Assembly: GCA_963737445.1 (NCBI GenBank)
Contig: CAVTSO010000009.1
Coordinates: forward strand, 310,001-374,000
DNA: 64,000 bases
Source of the DNA: JAICYJ01 sp963737445
GTDB lineage: Bacteria; Actinomycetota; Thermoleophilia; Gaiellales; JAICJC01
Direction of reading: 5' to 3'
Below, one piece after another: positions 23,906 to 33,600 of this stretch; within the stretch, counting starts at the first letter, position 1, and each line of letters begins with the position of its first letter. A program made the translations under genes and the position numbers. A model generated the notes under the pieces. That model was not told the DNA's origin, ran no database searches, and saw only the letters and a list, made by a program, of their open reading frames with translations.

Positions 23906-24789
23906 GCCGTCGCCTCGGCCAGCAGCTGATCCGGCCCGGCCACCGGCCGCACGCCCGGCAGCCGCCGCATCCAGATCCGCTGGCGCCGGGCGTACCGGCG
24001 GGTGCGCACGACGAGGCGCCGCACCGCCTCGTCGCGGTCGATCTCCCCGTCCAGCAGCGCACGCACGTCGGACAGGCCGTGGATGCGCGCGGCCGTGGCC
24101 GAAAGCGGCCCCGCCGCGACGGCATCGGCCACCTCACGCTCGACCCCGAGCGCGAACATCGCCCGGGTACGGGCCTCGATCCGCTCCCGCACGGTATCGG
24201 CCGGCACCTGCAGCCCCAGGATCACGGTTCCCTCCGGAGGATCCAGCCACAGCATCCCGGCGGCGGGGGTGAGCGTGGCGCCGGCGTCGGCCAGCTCCAG
24301 CGCACGCACCACCCGACGTCGGTCGTTCTCGTGCACGGCGGCGGCTGCGGCCGGATCGAGCTCGGCCAGCAACGCGTGCGCCGCGCCGGCGCCACGCTCG
24401 TCATAGATCCGCTGGTAGCGCTCGCGCACGCCGTCGGCTGGGGCCGGCGGCAGCTCCAGTGGGGAGAGCGCCGCGCGCAGGTAGAGGCCGCTGCCACCGC
24501 ACAGGATCACGTCGCGGCCACGCCCGTGCACGTCATCGATCGCCGCGCGGGCCAGCTCAGCGTATTCCGCCACCGATCCCTCGTGCGACAACGGCCAGAC
24601 GCCCACCAGGTGATGCGGTGCTTGCGCCAGGTGCTCGGGCGTGGGCTGGTTGGTGAGCACCGGCAGCCCGGCGTACAGCTGCATCGCGTCGCAGTTGACG
24701 ATCTCGGCATCGAGCTGCGTGGCCAGGGTCAGCGCCGCCGCGCTCTTGCCGGACGCGGTAGGCCCGTAGACCGCGATCACGCGCGCCAT
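23902..24789 (-). CDS. miaA: tRNA dimethylallyltransferase
   Basis: 295 residues. P-loop GPTASGKS at residues 9-16, NCDAMQLYAGL, and GGSGLYLRA are family hallmarks. MiaA adds a dimethylallyl group to A37 of UNN-reading tRNAs, making the substrate of MiaB, which is encoded 3 bases upstream. Confidence 0.94.
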   Translation of the reverse strand: MARVIAVYGPTASGKSAAALTLATQLDAEIVNCDAMQLYAGLPVLTNQPTPEHLAQAPHHLVGVWPLSHEGSVAEYAELARAAIDDVHGRGRDVILCGGSGLYLRAALSPLELPPAPADGVRERYQRIYDERGAGAAHALLAELDPAAAAAVHENDRRRVVRALELADAGATLTPAAGMLWLDPPEGTVILGLQVPADTVRERIEARTRAMFALGVEREVADAVAAGPLSATAARIHGLSDVRALLDGEIDRDEAVRRLVVRTRRYARRQRIWMRRLPGVRPVAGPDQLLAEATA

Positions 24790-24792
24790 CTG

Positions 24793-26115
24793 TCAGGCCG
24801 CGGCGGTGACGGCGGGGCGGCCGCCCAGCGTCTGCGAGGTCGATCGCAGGATCTCGACCAGCGCCAGCTCGCCCTCGGCGACATCGCCCCGAAACAGCGC
24901 GGTCTTGTTGCCGCGGGTGCGGCCGCGCAGCGTGGACGGATCGGTGCGGCTGGGCCCTTCCACCAGCACCTCCTGGACGGTGCCGACCAGTGCGGCGTTG
25001 TGCTCGGCCGCGTGGCGCTGCACGAGGTCGACCAGCCGCGTGATGCGGTCGCGCTTGACGTCCTCCGACACCTGCTCGGGCATCACGGCCGCCTCGGTGC
25101 CGCGCCGCGGCGAGTAGACGAAGGTGAAGGCGTGGTCGTAGCCGACGGCGTCCACCACCTCCATCGTCTGCTCGAAGTCGGCCTCCGTTTCACCGGGAAA
25201 GCCGACGATGATGTCGGTGGTGAGGGCGATGCCGGGGATGGCCGCGCGGATCCGCTCGACCAGGCCGAGGTAGCGCTCGGCGCTGTAGGTGCGGCGCATC
25301 GCCTTCAGAACACCGGTGGAGCCGGACTGCAGCGGCAGGTGCAGGTGCTCGCAAACGGACTCGCACTCGGCCATGGCTGCGATCACGTCGTCGCGCATGT
25401 CCTTCGGGTGCGGGCTGGTGAAGCGAATGCGGGCGATCCCGTCCACCTCGTCGAGGTGGCGGAGCAGACCGCCGAACCCGGCTCGCTCCGCGGCGGGCAG
25501 GTCGCGCCCCCAGGAGTTGACGTTCTGGCCCAGCAGCGTCAGCTCTCGGACGCCCTCGGCGGCCAGCCGGCGCGCCTCCCCGACCAGGTCATCCAGCGAC
25601 CGGCTCTGCTCGCGGCCGCGCACGCTGGGAACGATGCAGTAGCTGCACTTCGAGTTGCAGCCCTGCGAGATCTGCAGCCAGGCCTGATGGCGGCGCTCGC
25701 GCTTGCCGGGCAGGTGGCCGGCGAAGTGATCGAAGGTTGAGAAGTGGCCCTCGGGCAGGCCGCCGCCGGCGGTGATGTAGTCGCCCAGCTTGTGGATTGC
25801 GCCCGGGCCGAATGCCAGATCGACGAACGGGTAGAGGTCGAACAGCTCCTGCTTCATCGACTCTGACCAGCAGCCGCCCACCACGATCCGCTTCTCCGGG
25901 TCGCGTTGCTTGGCCGCGCGCGCCTCCATCAGGTGCGCCAGGAATCGCTCGTCGGCCCTCTCACGGATCGTGCAGGTGTTGAACACCAGCACGTCGGCCT
26001 CGCCCTGATCCCGCGCCTCCCCCATTCCCAGCGACTCCAGCAGGCCCTTGATCCGCTCGGAATCGTGCACGTTCATCTGGCAACCGAAGGTCTGGACGTG
26101 GTAGCGCTTGTGCAT
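24793..26115 (-). CDS. miaB: tRNA-2-methylthio-N6-dimethylallyladenosine synthase
   Basis: 440 residues from the ATG at 26115 (MHKRYHVQTFGCQMN). Three N-terminal cluster cysteines (FGCQMN, NTCTIRE, GGCWSE), the radical-SAM CxxxCxxC (CNSKCSYC) and a C-terminal TRAM domain are present. It is a two-cluster Fe-S enzyme that methylthiolates i6A37. Upstream sequence in frame to 26178 is probably not translated. Confidence 0.93.
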   Translation of the reverse strand: MHKRYHVQTFGCQMNVHDSERIKGLLESLGMGEARDQGEADVLVFNTCTIRERADERFLAHLMEARAAKQRDPEKRIVVGGCWSESMKQELFDLYPFVDLAFGPGAIHKLGDYITAGGGLPEGHFSTFDHFAGHLPGKRERRHQAWLQISQGCNSKCSYCIVPSVRGREQSRSLDDLVGEARRLAAEGVRELTLLGQNVNSWGRDLPAAERAGFGGLLRHLDEVDGIARIRFTSPHPKDMRDDVIAAMAECESVCEHLHLPLQSGSTGVLKAMRRTYSAERYLGLVERIRAAIPGIALTTDIIVGFPGETEADFEQTMEVVDAVGYDHAFTFVYSPRRGTEAAVMPEQVSEDVKRDRITRLVDLVQRHAAEHNAALVGTVQEVLVEGPSRTDPSTLRGRTRGNKTALFRGDVAEGELALVEILRSTSQTLGGRPAVTAAA

Positions 26116-26202
26116 ATGGTCGGTCACGGGAGTCAGGTGTTCTTCACGAGGCTCGATGGCTACCTGAGGGTGTCTCACACCACGGGTCGGGAAGGCGTTC
26201 GT

Positions 26203-26454
26203 TCATCTCCCCGGCGCTTCGCGGCGGCAGCGGATCGAAGCATACTGCCCCGCATACCGCAACTCCCTCGGAAACGTCGAGTGGTCGAGGCAAGTGAGCC
26301 CCGAGCCGGCATGGAGCCCCGTCAGCTTGTCGGTATGGATTGCCGGCAGGTCGTGGAGCTGGACGGTTCCGAAGGCGACCACCGGCCAGCCGGCGGCGCG
26401 GCTGTTCGCGAGCCCGACCGTGGCCGGCGGGATGGTGTTGATCGGCTCCAACAC
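26203..26454 (-). CDS. Possible gene fragment, 83 residues
   Basis: Open frame with coding-like composition, including LDHSTFPRELRYAGQ, but no known domain, and it lies in a stretch of decayed sequence. It may be a piece of a broken gene. Low confidence. Confidence 0.2.
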   Translation of the reverse strand: MLEPINTIPPATVGLANSRAAGWPVVAFGTVQLHDLPAIHTDKLTGLHAGSGLTCLDHSTFPRELRYAGQYASIRCRREAPGR

Positions 26455-26554
26455 GGGAGTCTTCTAACGCGAGGTCAGCGGAGTCGGGTGGCGGCGTGTG
26501 GTCAAACCTCGGCCATACCAACACGCTCACGTGCCAGGGCCGTGGTATCACCGC

Positions 26555-26860
26555 CACCGCCACGGTCGCGCCCGATCCGGCGCGAGGGGGCGCGGCGACT
26601 GTGTATGTGACCAGTCCGACCTGCACGATGTTCGCGCTTGATGCGGCAACCAGGGCGGTGATCTGGCAATGTGACGATCCGCTGGTGCGAGGCGCGGTGG
26701 TCGAGTTCGATCAGGCCGACCTTCCTACCGGCACGCGGTTTCTGGGGTCGAATCGAGTTCGACGCCGCCGGGCGCATGTGGGTAAGCGACAACAGCCGCC
26801 ACATTTACGGTTTCACGATCACCGGGGGAGCAGCCAGGGAAGCGACCCATGTCATTCGCC
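26555..26860 (+). pseudogene. Remnant of a beta-propeller (PQQ-like) protein
   Basis: One frame reads TVYVTSPTCTMFALDAATR and VIWQCDD, typical of a PQQ-type propeller blade; the continuation FDAAGRMWVSDNSRHIYGF is in another frame. Short, frame-broken, with no start or end of a propeller protein. Best read as a decayed gene. Confidence 0.4.
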
Positions 26861-26945
26861 GAAGGCGTTCAATCTCACCCTGCGCGGCTGAACACCTGAG
26901 CGTGGGTACAGGGCCGCACGCCGCCGCCGGACGGGATGGCGCGCC

Positions 26946-27629
26946 CTATGCCGGCACGGCGGCAAGGGCCGGCTGCACGACCCGGGGTCGCTGGCCGGCG
27001 GGTACCTCGGACAGGTCGAACTCGCCGGCGCCCGGCGTGTGCGCACTGTCGAACGCGGCCAGGAAGGCATCGGCCGGCTCCAGGAAGTCGATCAAGTCGG
27101 TGCGGTAGTGCATCGGCACCACCCAGTGCGGGTCGAGCGCGCGCGTGATCTCGGCCGCGTCCTCGGCCCCGATCGTGGGTCCACCGCCGACCGGGATGAA
27201 CAGCAGGTCGACGGTGCCGATCGCCTCCCGCTGCTCGGGCCGCAGCGCGGCCTGGCCGAAGTCGCCCATGTGACAGATCCGGACGCCGTCCAGCGCGAAC
27301 ACGAAGATCGTGTTCGGGCCGCGGCGCGTGCCGGCCTGATCGTCGTGCTCCGACGCGATCGCGATCACCTCGCCCACCGGCGTGCCCTCGAAGCTTCCGG
27401 CCGTGCTTCGCACCACGTGCGGGCTGCCGTCGGCGACGGCAGCGCCGTTGTGGTCGAAGTGCTCATGCGTGATCAGCAGCACGTCGACCTGCTGCTGCGG
27501 GATCTGGGGGTAGTCGAAGCGGATGGACATCCCCTCCGGCCGCAGGCGCCGATCGAACGGGTCGATCAGTACCGAGCGCTCGCTGCCGCGCAGCGTGAAA
27601 GCGGATTGGCCGTGCCACTCGATATTCAT
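26946..27629 (-). CDS. Metallo-beta-lactamase-fold hydrolase (UPF0173/YtkL-like)
   Basis: 227 residues. Metal ligands in HEHFDHN (residues ~54-60), HMGDFG and PMHYRT. Cytoplasmic, no signal peptide. The family is a stand-alone MBL fold with undefined substrate. A GGAGGG site precedes the ATG. It is divergent from the MerR-efflux operon, and the MerR-type dyad lies in the shared upstream region. Confidence 0.8.
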   Translation of the reverse strand: MNIEWHGQSAFTLRGSERSVLIDPFDRRLRPEGMSIRFDYPQIPQQQVDVLLITHEHFDHNGAAVADGSPHVVRSTAGSFEGTPVGEVIAIASEHDDQAGTRRGPNTIFVFALDGVRICHMGDFGQAALRPEQREAIGTVDLLFIPVGGGPTIGAEDAAEITRALDPHWVVPMHYRTDLIDFLEPADAFLAAFDSAHTPGAGEFDLSEVPAGQRPRVVQPALAAVPA

Positions 27630-27700
27630 GTGTCCCTCCAGGTTTCTGACATGAGCGTCACTCTACCACTGCGATTGGTAGGGTTTTGCGCGGATTTGAA

Positions 27701-27718
27701 CCTCACGTTATCGTAAGG
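27701..27718. promoter_or_regulatory. MerR-type operator dyad
   Basis: CCTCACGTTATCGTAAGG is an imperfect palindrome (14 of 18 positions symmetric) of the form bound by MerR-family proteins. TTGAAC (27696-27701) lies 19 bases before CATTGT, the extended spacing used by MerR activators, though the -10 is poor and would place the start inside the gene. Probably autoregulation of the MerR gene and the pump. Confidence 0.5.
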
Positions 27719-27727
27719 ATCATTGTG

Positions 27728-28174
27728 ATGACGCCTCCCCAGTTCCGGATCGGCGAGCTAGCCCGCCGGGTCGGCACCACGCCCCGCGCCGTGCGCTACT
27801 ACGAGGAGCTGGGCCTGCTGCCGGGCAGCGATCGCTCCGACGGCGCGCACCGGGTCTACGGCGAGCAGGACGAAACGCGCCTGCGCGACCTGCTGCGGGT
27901 GCGCGAGCTGCTGGGCCTGACCCTGGTCGAGCTGCGCGAGTGGATGGACGCGGAGGACGCCCGCGCGCGGCTGCGCGGGCGGTGGAACGAGCAGCCGGAG
28001 CCCGACGAGAGCACCCGCGCCGACATCATCCGCGAGGCGATCGCGCACATGGACACGCAGCTGCTGCTGGTGCGTTCGCGCCTGGGATCGCTGGAGCAGC
28101 TGGAGGACGAGCTGTCGGCCAAGCGGCGGAAGGTGCGCTGGATGCTGGCCGAGATCGAGCAGGCGCAGGCGTGA
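27728..28174 (+). CDS. MerR-family transcriptional regulator
   Basis: 148 residues from the ATG at 27728. Helix-turn-helix and wing at residues 5-70 (RIGELARRVGTTPRAVRYYEE), then a dimerisation helix. No cysteine metal-binding set, so not a metal sensor of the classical kind. Its TGA overlaps the GTG of the efflux gene, so it most likely controls that pump. Confidence 0.85.
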   Translation: MTPPQFRIGELARRVGTTPRAVRYYEELGLLPGSDRSDGAHRVYGEQDETRLRDLLRVRELLGLTLVELREWMDAEDARARLRGRWNEQPEPDESTRADIIREAIAHMDTQLLLVRSRLGSLEQLEDELSAKRRKVRWMLAEIEQAQA

Positions 28175-29898
28175 GCCCCACCCATCCCGAGCGCTACAAG
28201 TGGATCGCGCTCTCGAACACGACGATCGGCATCCTGATGGCGACGATCAACTCGTCGATCGTGCTGATCGCGCTGCCGGACATCTTCCGCGGCATCAACC
28301 TCAACCCGCTGCAGCCCGAGAACTCCAGCTACCTGCTGTGGATGATCATGGGCTTTCTGGTGGCCACTGCGGTGCTGGTGGTCAGCTTCGGCCGGGTCGG
28401 CGACATCTACGGACGCGTGCGCATGTTCACGCTCGGCTTCGCGATCTTCACCGTGTTCTCGCTGCTCCTGTCCGTGACCTGGATGACCGGGCCTCCGGCC
28501 GCGATCTGGATGATCGTGATGCGCATCGGCCAGGGTGTCGGCGGCGCCTTCCTGTTCGCCAACTCCTCGGCGATCCTGACCGACGCCTTCCCCTCCGACC
28601 AGCGCGGCATGGCGCTGGGGGTGAATGCCGTGGCCGGCATCGCCGGCTCCTTCATCGGCCTGGTGGTGGGCGGCATCCTGGGTCCCATCGACTGGCGGCT
28701 GGTGTTTCTGGTGTCGGTGCCGGTCGGCCTGTTCGGGACGATCTGGTCCTGGATGAAGCTCGAGGAGCGCGGCATCCGCCAGCAGGCCCGCATCGACTGG
28801 TGGGGCAACGTCACGTTCGCCCTCGGGCTGATCGCGGTGCTGGTCGCGATCACGTACGGCATCCAGCCCTACGGCGGGCACGTCCTGGGCTGGACGAACC
28901 CGCGCGTGGTGGGCGCGATGGTGGCGGGCCTGGCGCTGCTGGCAGCGTTCGTGGTGATCGAGATGCGCACCGAGGATCCGATGTTCCGGCTCTCGCTGTT
29001 CCGCATCCGGGCCTTCAGCTTCGGCAACATCGCCACCCTGCTGGCCTCGCTCGGCCGCGGCGGGCTGATGTTCATGCTGATCATCTGGCTGCAGGGCATC
29101 TGGCTGCCGCTGCACGGCTACAGCTTCGAGCAGACGCCGCTGTGGGCGGGCGTCTACATGCTGCCGCTGACGGTCGGCTTCCTGATCGCCGGTCCCACGT
29201 CGGGACTGCTCTCTGACCGGTTCGGCGCGCGCCCGTTCGCGACCGGCGGGATGCTGATCGCGGCGCTCTCCTTCTACCTGCTGGAGCGGCTGCCCGTGAA
29301 CTTCGGCTACGCCGAGTTCGCCGCCCTGCTGGTGCTGGTCGGGATCGGCATGGGCCTCTTCACCTCGCCCAACCAGGCCGGCATCATGAACAGCCTGCCG
29401 CCCAACCGCCGCGGCGCCGGAGCGGGCATGGCCACCACGTTCCAGAACTCGGCGCTGGTGCTCTCGATCGGCATCTTCTTCACGCTGATGGTGCTGGGCC
29501 TGGCCGGGTCGCTACCCGGAACGCTCGACCAGGGCCTGCGTGCCCAGGGCGTGGCACCGGAAGCCGCCCAGCGCATATCGCAGCTGCCGCCGGTGGGCCT
29601 CCTGTTCTCGTCGTTCCTCGGCTACAACCCGATGCACCAGCTGCTGGGCAGCTCGATCAACCACCTCAGCCCACACCAGGCCGCCTACTTGACCAGCCGC
29701 CAGTACTTCCCCCAGCTGATCGCCAAGCCGTTCGAGCAGGGGCTGAGCGAGGCCTTCGACTTCGCCATCTTCGCCTGCCTCACCGCCGCCGCGGCCTCCT
29801 GGTTCCGGGGCGGCAAGTACGTGCACGGCGGCGAGCATGTGCGTCCCGTGGTCGAGTCGGGCGACGGCGAGCTGGCCATGGCCTCCGACGGGGACTGA
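28171..29898 (+). CDS. MFS efflux transporter, DHA2 (14-TM) type
   Basis: 575 residues, ~14 membrane segments, with the loop-2/3 motif GRVGDIYGRVRMF and motif C-like region GAFLFANSSAILTD. DHA2 pumps use the proton gradient to expel drugs or dyes. The C-terminal 40 residues are hydrophilic. GTG start overlaps the merR stop. Substrate unknown. Confidence 0.85.
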   Translation: MSPTHPERYKWIALSNTTIGILMATINSSIVLIALPDIFRGINLNPLQPENSSYLLWMIMGFLVATAVLVVSFGRVGDIYGRVRMFTLGFAIFTVFSLLLSVTWMTGPPAAIWMIVMRIGQGVGGAFLFANSSAILTDAFPSDQRGMALGVNAVAGIAGSFIGLVVGGILGPIDWRLVFLVSVPVGLFGTIWSWMKLEERGIRQQARIDWWGNVTFALGLIAVLVAITYGIQPYGGHVLGWTNPRVVGAMVAGLALLAAFVVIEMRTEDPMFRLSLFRIRAFSFGNIATLLASLGRGGLMFMLIIWLQGIWLPLHGYSFEQTPLWAGVYMLPLTVGFLIAGPTSGLLSDRFGARPFATGGMLIAALSFYLLERLPVNFGYAEFAALLVLVGIGMGLFTSPNQAGIMNSLPPNRRGAGAGMATTFQNSALVLSIGIFFTLMVLGLAGSLPGTLDQGLRAQGVAPEAAQRISQLPPVGLLFSSFLGYNPMHQLLGSSINHLSPHQAAYLTSRQYFPQLIAKPFEQGLSEAFDFAIFACLTAAAASWFRGGKYVHGGEHVRPVVESGDGELAMASDGD

Positions 29899-29904
29899 CG
29901 CGCG

Positions 29905-30430
<526 letters not shown>

Positions 30431-30441
<11 letters not shown>

Positions 30442-30871
30442 GCACGCGGGCGGCGTCGTCGCAGACCGACTCGGCCACCATCGCCAGGGAGGGCGCGTCG
30501 ATCACCAGCTGCACCGCCACGCCGCTGCGGGTGGCCCTGGTCGCCGCCGCGCGGCCCGCGTCCACCCACACCGTCACCCCCACCTCGTGCAGCGCGACCG
30601 GCACGCTGGGCGGGGCCAGGTCGAGCCCGAACACCTCGTCGGCGGGCACGAAGTGACCGAACCCGTCGGCGGCTGCGTCCAGCAGGGCGTGGCCGAGCGC
30701 GAACAGCTCGGCGGGCGTGAGGGCGCCGCGCTCGACCTGGGCGACCTGCAGGCCGCCGGCGTGCAGGGACAGCGCGTAGGGCACCTCGTCCGCGAACGGT
30801 TCGACGGTCAGCTCCAGCTCGACGCAGATCCCCGACACGTCCTGCGCCGTGTCGCACAGCCGGTAGCGCAT
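30431..30871 (-). CDS. Hypothetical protein at the end of a two-component operon
   Basis: 146 residues. No known domain; mixed alpha/beta pattern, no signal peptide. Its ATG overlaps the stop of the histidine kinase gene (ATGA), so it is the last gene of the secreted-protein/response-regulator/kinase operon. Confidence 0.55.
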
Positions 30872-32286
30872 CAGCGCACTCCGCCCCCGTTCAGGTGGGT
30901 CGAAGGCAGCGACAGCGTGAAGGTGGTGCCCTGGCCGACCTCGCTATCGACGGTCAGCCGGCCGCCGAGGGCGTGTGCCAGCTCGCGCCCGATGGACAGG
31001 CCGAGCCCTGTGCCGCCCTCGCCGCGGCGGCTGTAGAAGGGGTGGAAGACGGCGTCCTGGTCGGCCGCCGGGATGCCGGGGCCGGTGTCGGAGATGTGGA
31101 TCGCGGCCGTCGAGTTGGCGGTCGCATAGCTGAGCGTGACGGTGCCTTTGCGGGGTGTCCAGCGAAAGGCGTTGTCGAGCAGGTTGGACACGATCTGCAG
31201 CACGCGGTCGCCGTCCGACAGGATCGTGGGCGCGCCGGCGATCGGCGTGTCGAAGCTGACGTCGTTGGCGCGGGCGCGGTCGCGGAACGATGCTGCCGCC
31301 TGCTCCAGCAGCGCCTCAAGCCCCACCTCCTCGCGCACCAGCCGGAACTGGTGGGCCTCGAGGCGGGTGAGGTCGAGCAGGTCGTCCACCAGCCGGCCGA
31401 TGCGGCGCACCTCCTCGCTGACGGCGTCGAGCGAGGTGTCCATGTCCTCGGGGCCGACCAGCCCCTCGTTCATGGCCTGGACGTGCCCCGAGATGGCGGT
31501 CACCGGCGTGCGCAGCTCGTGGGTGACGCGCATCAGGAAGTTGCGCTCCAGCTCGTCCACCTCGCGCAGGCGATCGACCATCCCCTGGAAGCGGTGTGCC
31601 AGCTGCCCCAGCTCGTCGTCGGCGGTGCGGTCGCCGGCCACGTGCACCTCCAGGTCGCCACGCGCAACCCGGTCGGCGGCCGCTCCCAGCTCCTTCAGCG
31701 GCCGCGTGATCCGGCGCGCCACGAAGGTGGCCAGGATGAAGGCCACGAGCAGGCCGATACCGGTGCCGGCGGCCACGCGGCCGGCCACCTTCGTCCAGGC
31801 GCGGTTGACGTCCGCCAACGGTTTGGCCATCACGACCGCCCCCACCGGCTGGCCCTGATAGGCGACCGGCGCGGCCACACCGATGAAGGTGCGGTCGATG
31901 CCGGGCGGGACGAACCGGAACGTGACCCGATCATGGGGCCTCATCGTCCGCCACGGCACCTTGACATTCCCGGCGAAGTCGATCAGCTTGTGGACGCTCG
32001 GAAAGAGCGGGACGCCGCCGGCGTAGAGCAGCTTGCAGCCGCAGATGCGCTCGATCTGTTCGATGGTGGCGCGTGTGGGCGGCCGCCGGTTGGCGTGCTG
32101 GAAGCCTGGGAATGTGCTGTCGAAATACTCCGCGGCGCCGCCCACCTGAGAGCGCAACTCGTTGGCCGTCTGGTCGCGGTTGTAGCTCTGATAGAGACGG
32201 ATGGAGGCGGCGCCAGCGATCACCGTCGCCAGCAACAGCGTCCCCGCGAACAGCAGCGTCAGCCGTGTTCTAAGTGACCGGAGCAT
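30871..32286 (-). CDS. Two-component sensor histidine kinase
   Basis: 471 residues from the ATG at 32286. Membrane helix 1 at ~8-30, an extracellular sensor of ~125 residues, membrane helix 2 at ~168-190, HAMP (RRITRPLKELG), HisKA with phospho-acceptor in THELRTP, then HATPase with N box, DTGPGIP and GGTGLGLSIG. The start overlaps the response regulator gene by 17 bases. The sensor domain carries an isolated CGC pair. Signal unknown. Confidence 0.9.
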   Translation of the reverse strand: MLRSLRTRLTLLFAGTLLLATVIAGAASIRLYQSYNRDQTANELRSQVGGAAEYFDSTFPGFQHANRRPPTRATIEQIERICGCKLLYAGGVPLFPSVHKLIDFAGNVKVPWRTMRPHDRVTFRFVPPGIDRTFIGVAAPVAYQGQPVGAVVMAKPLADVNRAWTKVAGRVAAGTGIGLLVAFILATFVARRITRPLKELGAAADRVARGDLEVHVAGDRTADDELGQLAHRFQGMVDRLREVDELERNFLMRVTHELRTPVTAISGHVQAMNEGLVGPEDMDTSLDAVSEEVRRIGRLVDDLLDLTRLEAHQFRLVREEVGLEALLEQAAASFRDRARANDVSFDTPIAGAPTILSDGDRVLQIVSNLLDNAFRWTPRKGTVTLSYATANSTAAIHISDTGPGIPAADQDAVFHPFYSRRGEGGTGLGLSIGRELAHALGGRLTVDSEVGQGTTFTLSLPSTHLNGGGVR

Positions 32287-32965
32287 CGTCAGCGACCTTG
32301 TACCCGACGCCCCAGACGGTGGCAACCGGGCACTCGTCACCGAGCTTGCGGCGGAGCTGGCGCACGTGCACGTCCACGGTGCGCGTATCCCCCGCAAACG
32401 TGTAACCCCACACGCGCTCGAGCAGCTGATCGCGGGTCAGCACCAGTCCGCGGTGGTCGAGCAGCTCCCACAGCAGGTCGAACTCCTTGGGGGCCAGCTG
32501 CACCTGATCGCCGCTGACCGTGACCTCGCGCCGTCCGGCATCGATCTTGATGGCGCCGTGCTCCATCACGGCCTCCGGCGGCCGGCCGCTCTTCTGGGTC
32601 TGGGTGGCGCGGCGCAGGATCGACTTGATGCGCGCCACCAGCTCGCGAGGGTTGAACGGCTTGGTCAGGTAGTCGTCGGCGCCCACCTCGAGCCCGACGA
32701 TCTTGTCGATGTCGTCGTCGCGGGCGGTCAGCATCAGGATCGGCACGTCCGAGGTAGAGCGGATCTGCCGGCACACCTCGAGCCCGTCGATGTCCGGCAG
32801 CATCAGGTCGAGCACCACCAGATCGGGCTTGGTGTTCTCGGCCTTCATCAGCGCCTCGCCGCCGTCGCGGGCGATCTCGACCTGATAGCGGGCGTTCTTC
32901 AGGTACATCGAGACGAACGATGCGATGTTGCGCTCGTCCTCGACGATCAGGATCTTCTCGGCCAT
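32270..32965 (-). CDS. OmpR/PhoB-family response regulator
   Basis: 231 residues. Receiver domain with acidic cluster EDE, phospho-acceptor D in VVLDLMLPD, and KPF; winged-helix DNA-binding domain with RTVDVHVRQLRRKLG. ATG at 32965; a GTG two codons upstream is an alternative. Directly upstream of its kinase. The tandem repeats at 33563-33579 are a plausible binding site. Confidence 0.9.
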   Translation of the reverse strand: MAEKILIVEDERNIASFVSMYLKNARYQVEIARDGGEALMKAENTKPDLVVLDLMLPDIDGLEVCRQIRSTSDVPILMLTARDDDIDKIVGLEVGADDYLTKPFNPRELVARIKSILRRATQTQKSGRPPEAVMEHGAIKIDAGRREVTVSGDQVQLAPKEFDLLWELLDHRGLVLTRDQLLERVWGYTFAGDTRTVDVHVRQLRRKLGDECPVATVWGVGYKVADDAPVT

Positions 32966-32999
32966 CGGCACTTATCGTAGCCGCCGGGCGAGACGCGGG

Positions 33000-33518
33000 T
33001 CAGCGACCGATCGAGAACGACTTGCCGGCCGTCGGCCAGTGCGGCCACTGGCTGGGGCTGAGGCCGCTGCCGAGCGTCCAGTGGGTGTCCAGCCACGCGT
33101 TGTTCTTGGTGGCACCCTGGATGTAGCCGCGTCCGAGAGCGGTGGTCGTGGTCGACGCGCCCCAGGAGGCGGTGATCTTGACCGTCCACGTGGTCGACGC
33201 CAGGTACGACATGCCCTTGCCGGAGAAGTAGGTGAAGCCGCTCTTCGTCCACCTGCGCTCCCAGCCGCCGACGCTGAAGTCACGGTGGCCGTTGTTGCTG
33301 CGGTCGCTGATCGCGATCGTGCCCTGGCCGACGGTGCCGTAGGTGACGCCCGTGCCCCACTGCTGCAGCGTGCCCGCGCCGTGGATGGCGGCGACCTGCC
33401 CGCAGCGCGACCCGCAGTAGCTGTGCGCGGAGAGCCTGACGGCTCCGGACGCGGCGGACGCGGACACCGCGGTGGCGAGCGTCAGCAGCATTGCGATGAG
33501 GGTGACCCGACCCTTCAT
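33000..33518 (-). CDS. Secreted protein of unknown function
   Basis: 172 residues from the ATG at 33518. A clear signal peptide (positive MKGR, hydrophobic core, cleavage near ASA-ASG at ~24) precedes a Ser/Thr/Gly/Trp-rich domain with a CGSRCG pair and repeated TW/SW segments, pointing to a beta-rich exported fold. It is 34 bases upstream of the response regulator gene on the same strand. The region upstream has CTTACA direct repeats. It resembles RlpA-type double-psi proteins in part (the SGKGMSYLA region), but I would not assign it. Confidence 0.65.
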   Translation of the reverse strand: MKGRVTLIAMLLTLATAVSASAASGAVRLSAHSYCGSRCGQVAAIHGAGTLQQWGTGVTYGTVGQGTIAISDRSNNGHRDFSVGGWERRWTKSGFTYFSGKGMSYLASTTWTVKITASWGASTTTTALGRGYIQGATKNNAWLDTHWTLGSGLSPSQWPHWPTAGKSFSIGR

Positions 33519-33562
33519 GTTATTGACTATCGGAATCTTGTGTTTGAACTTCAGTGCTCTGA

Positions 33563-33579
33563 TGTAAGGACTTTGTAAG
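33563..33579 (-). promoter_or_regulatory. Tandem CTTACA repeats, probable OmpR-family binding site
   Basis: On the minus strand CTTACA occurs twice with 5 bases between copies (11-base period), 45-61 bases upstream of the secreted-protein ATG. OmpR/PhoB regulators bind such direct repeats as head-to-tail dimers, one helical turn apart. The operon encodes such a regulator, so autoregulation is likely. Confidence 0.55.
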
Positions 33580-33600
33580 AGTGGTAGCATAGCGGACGCG

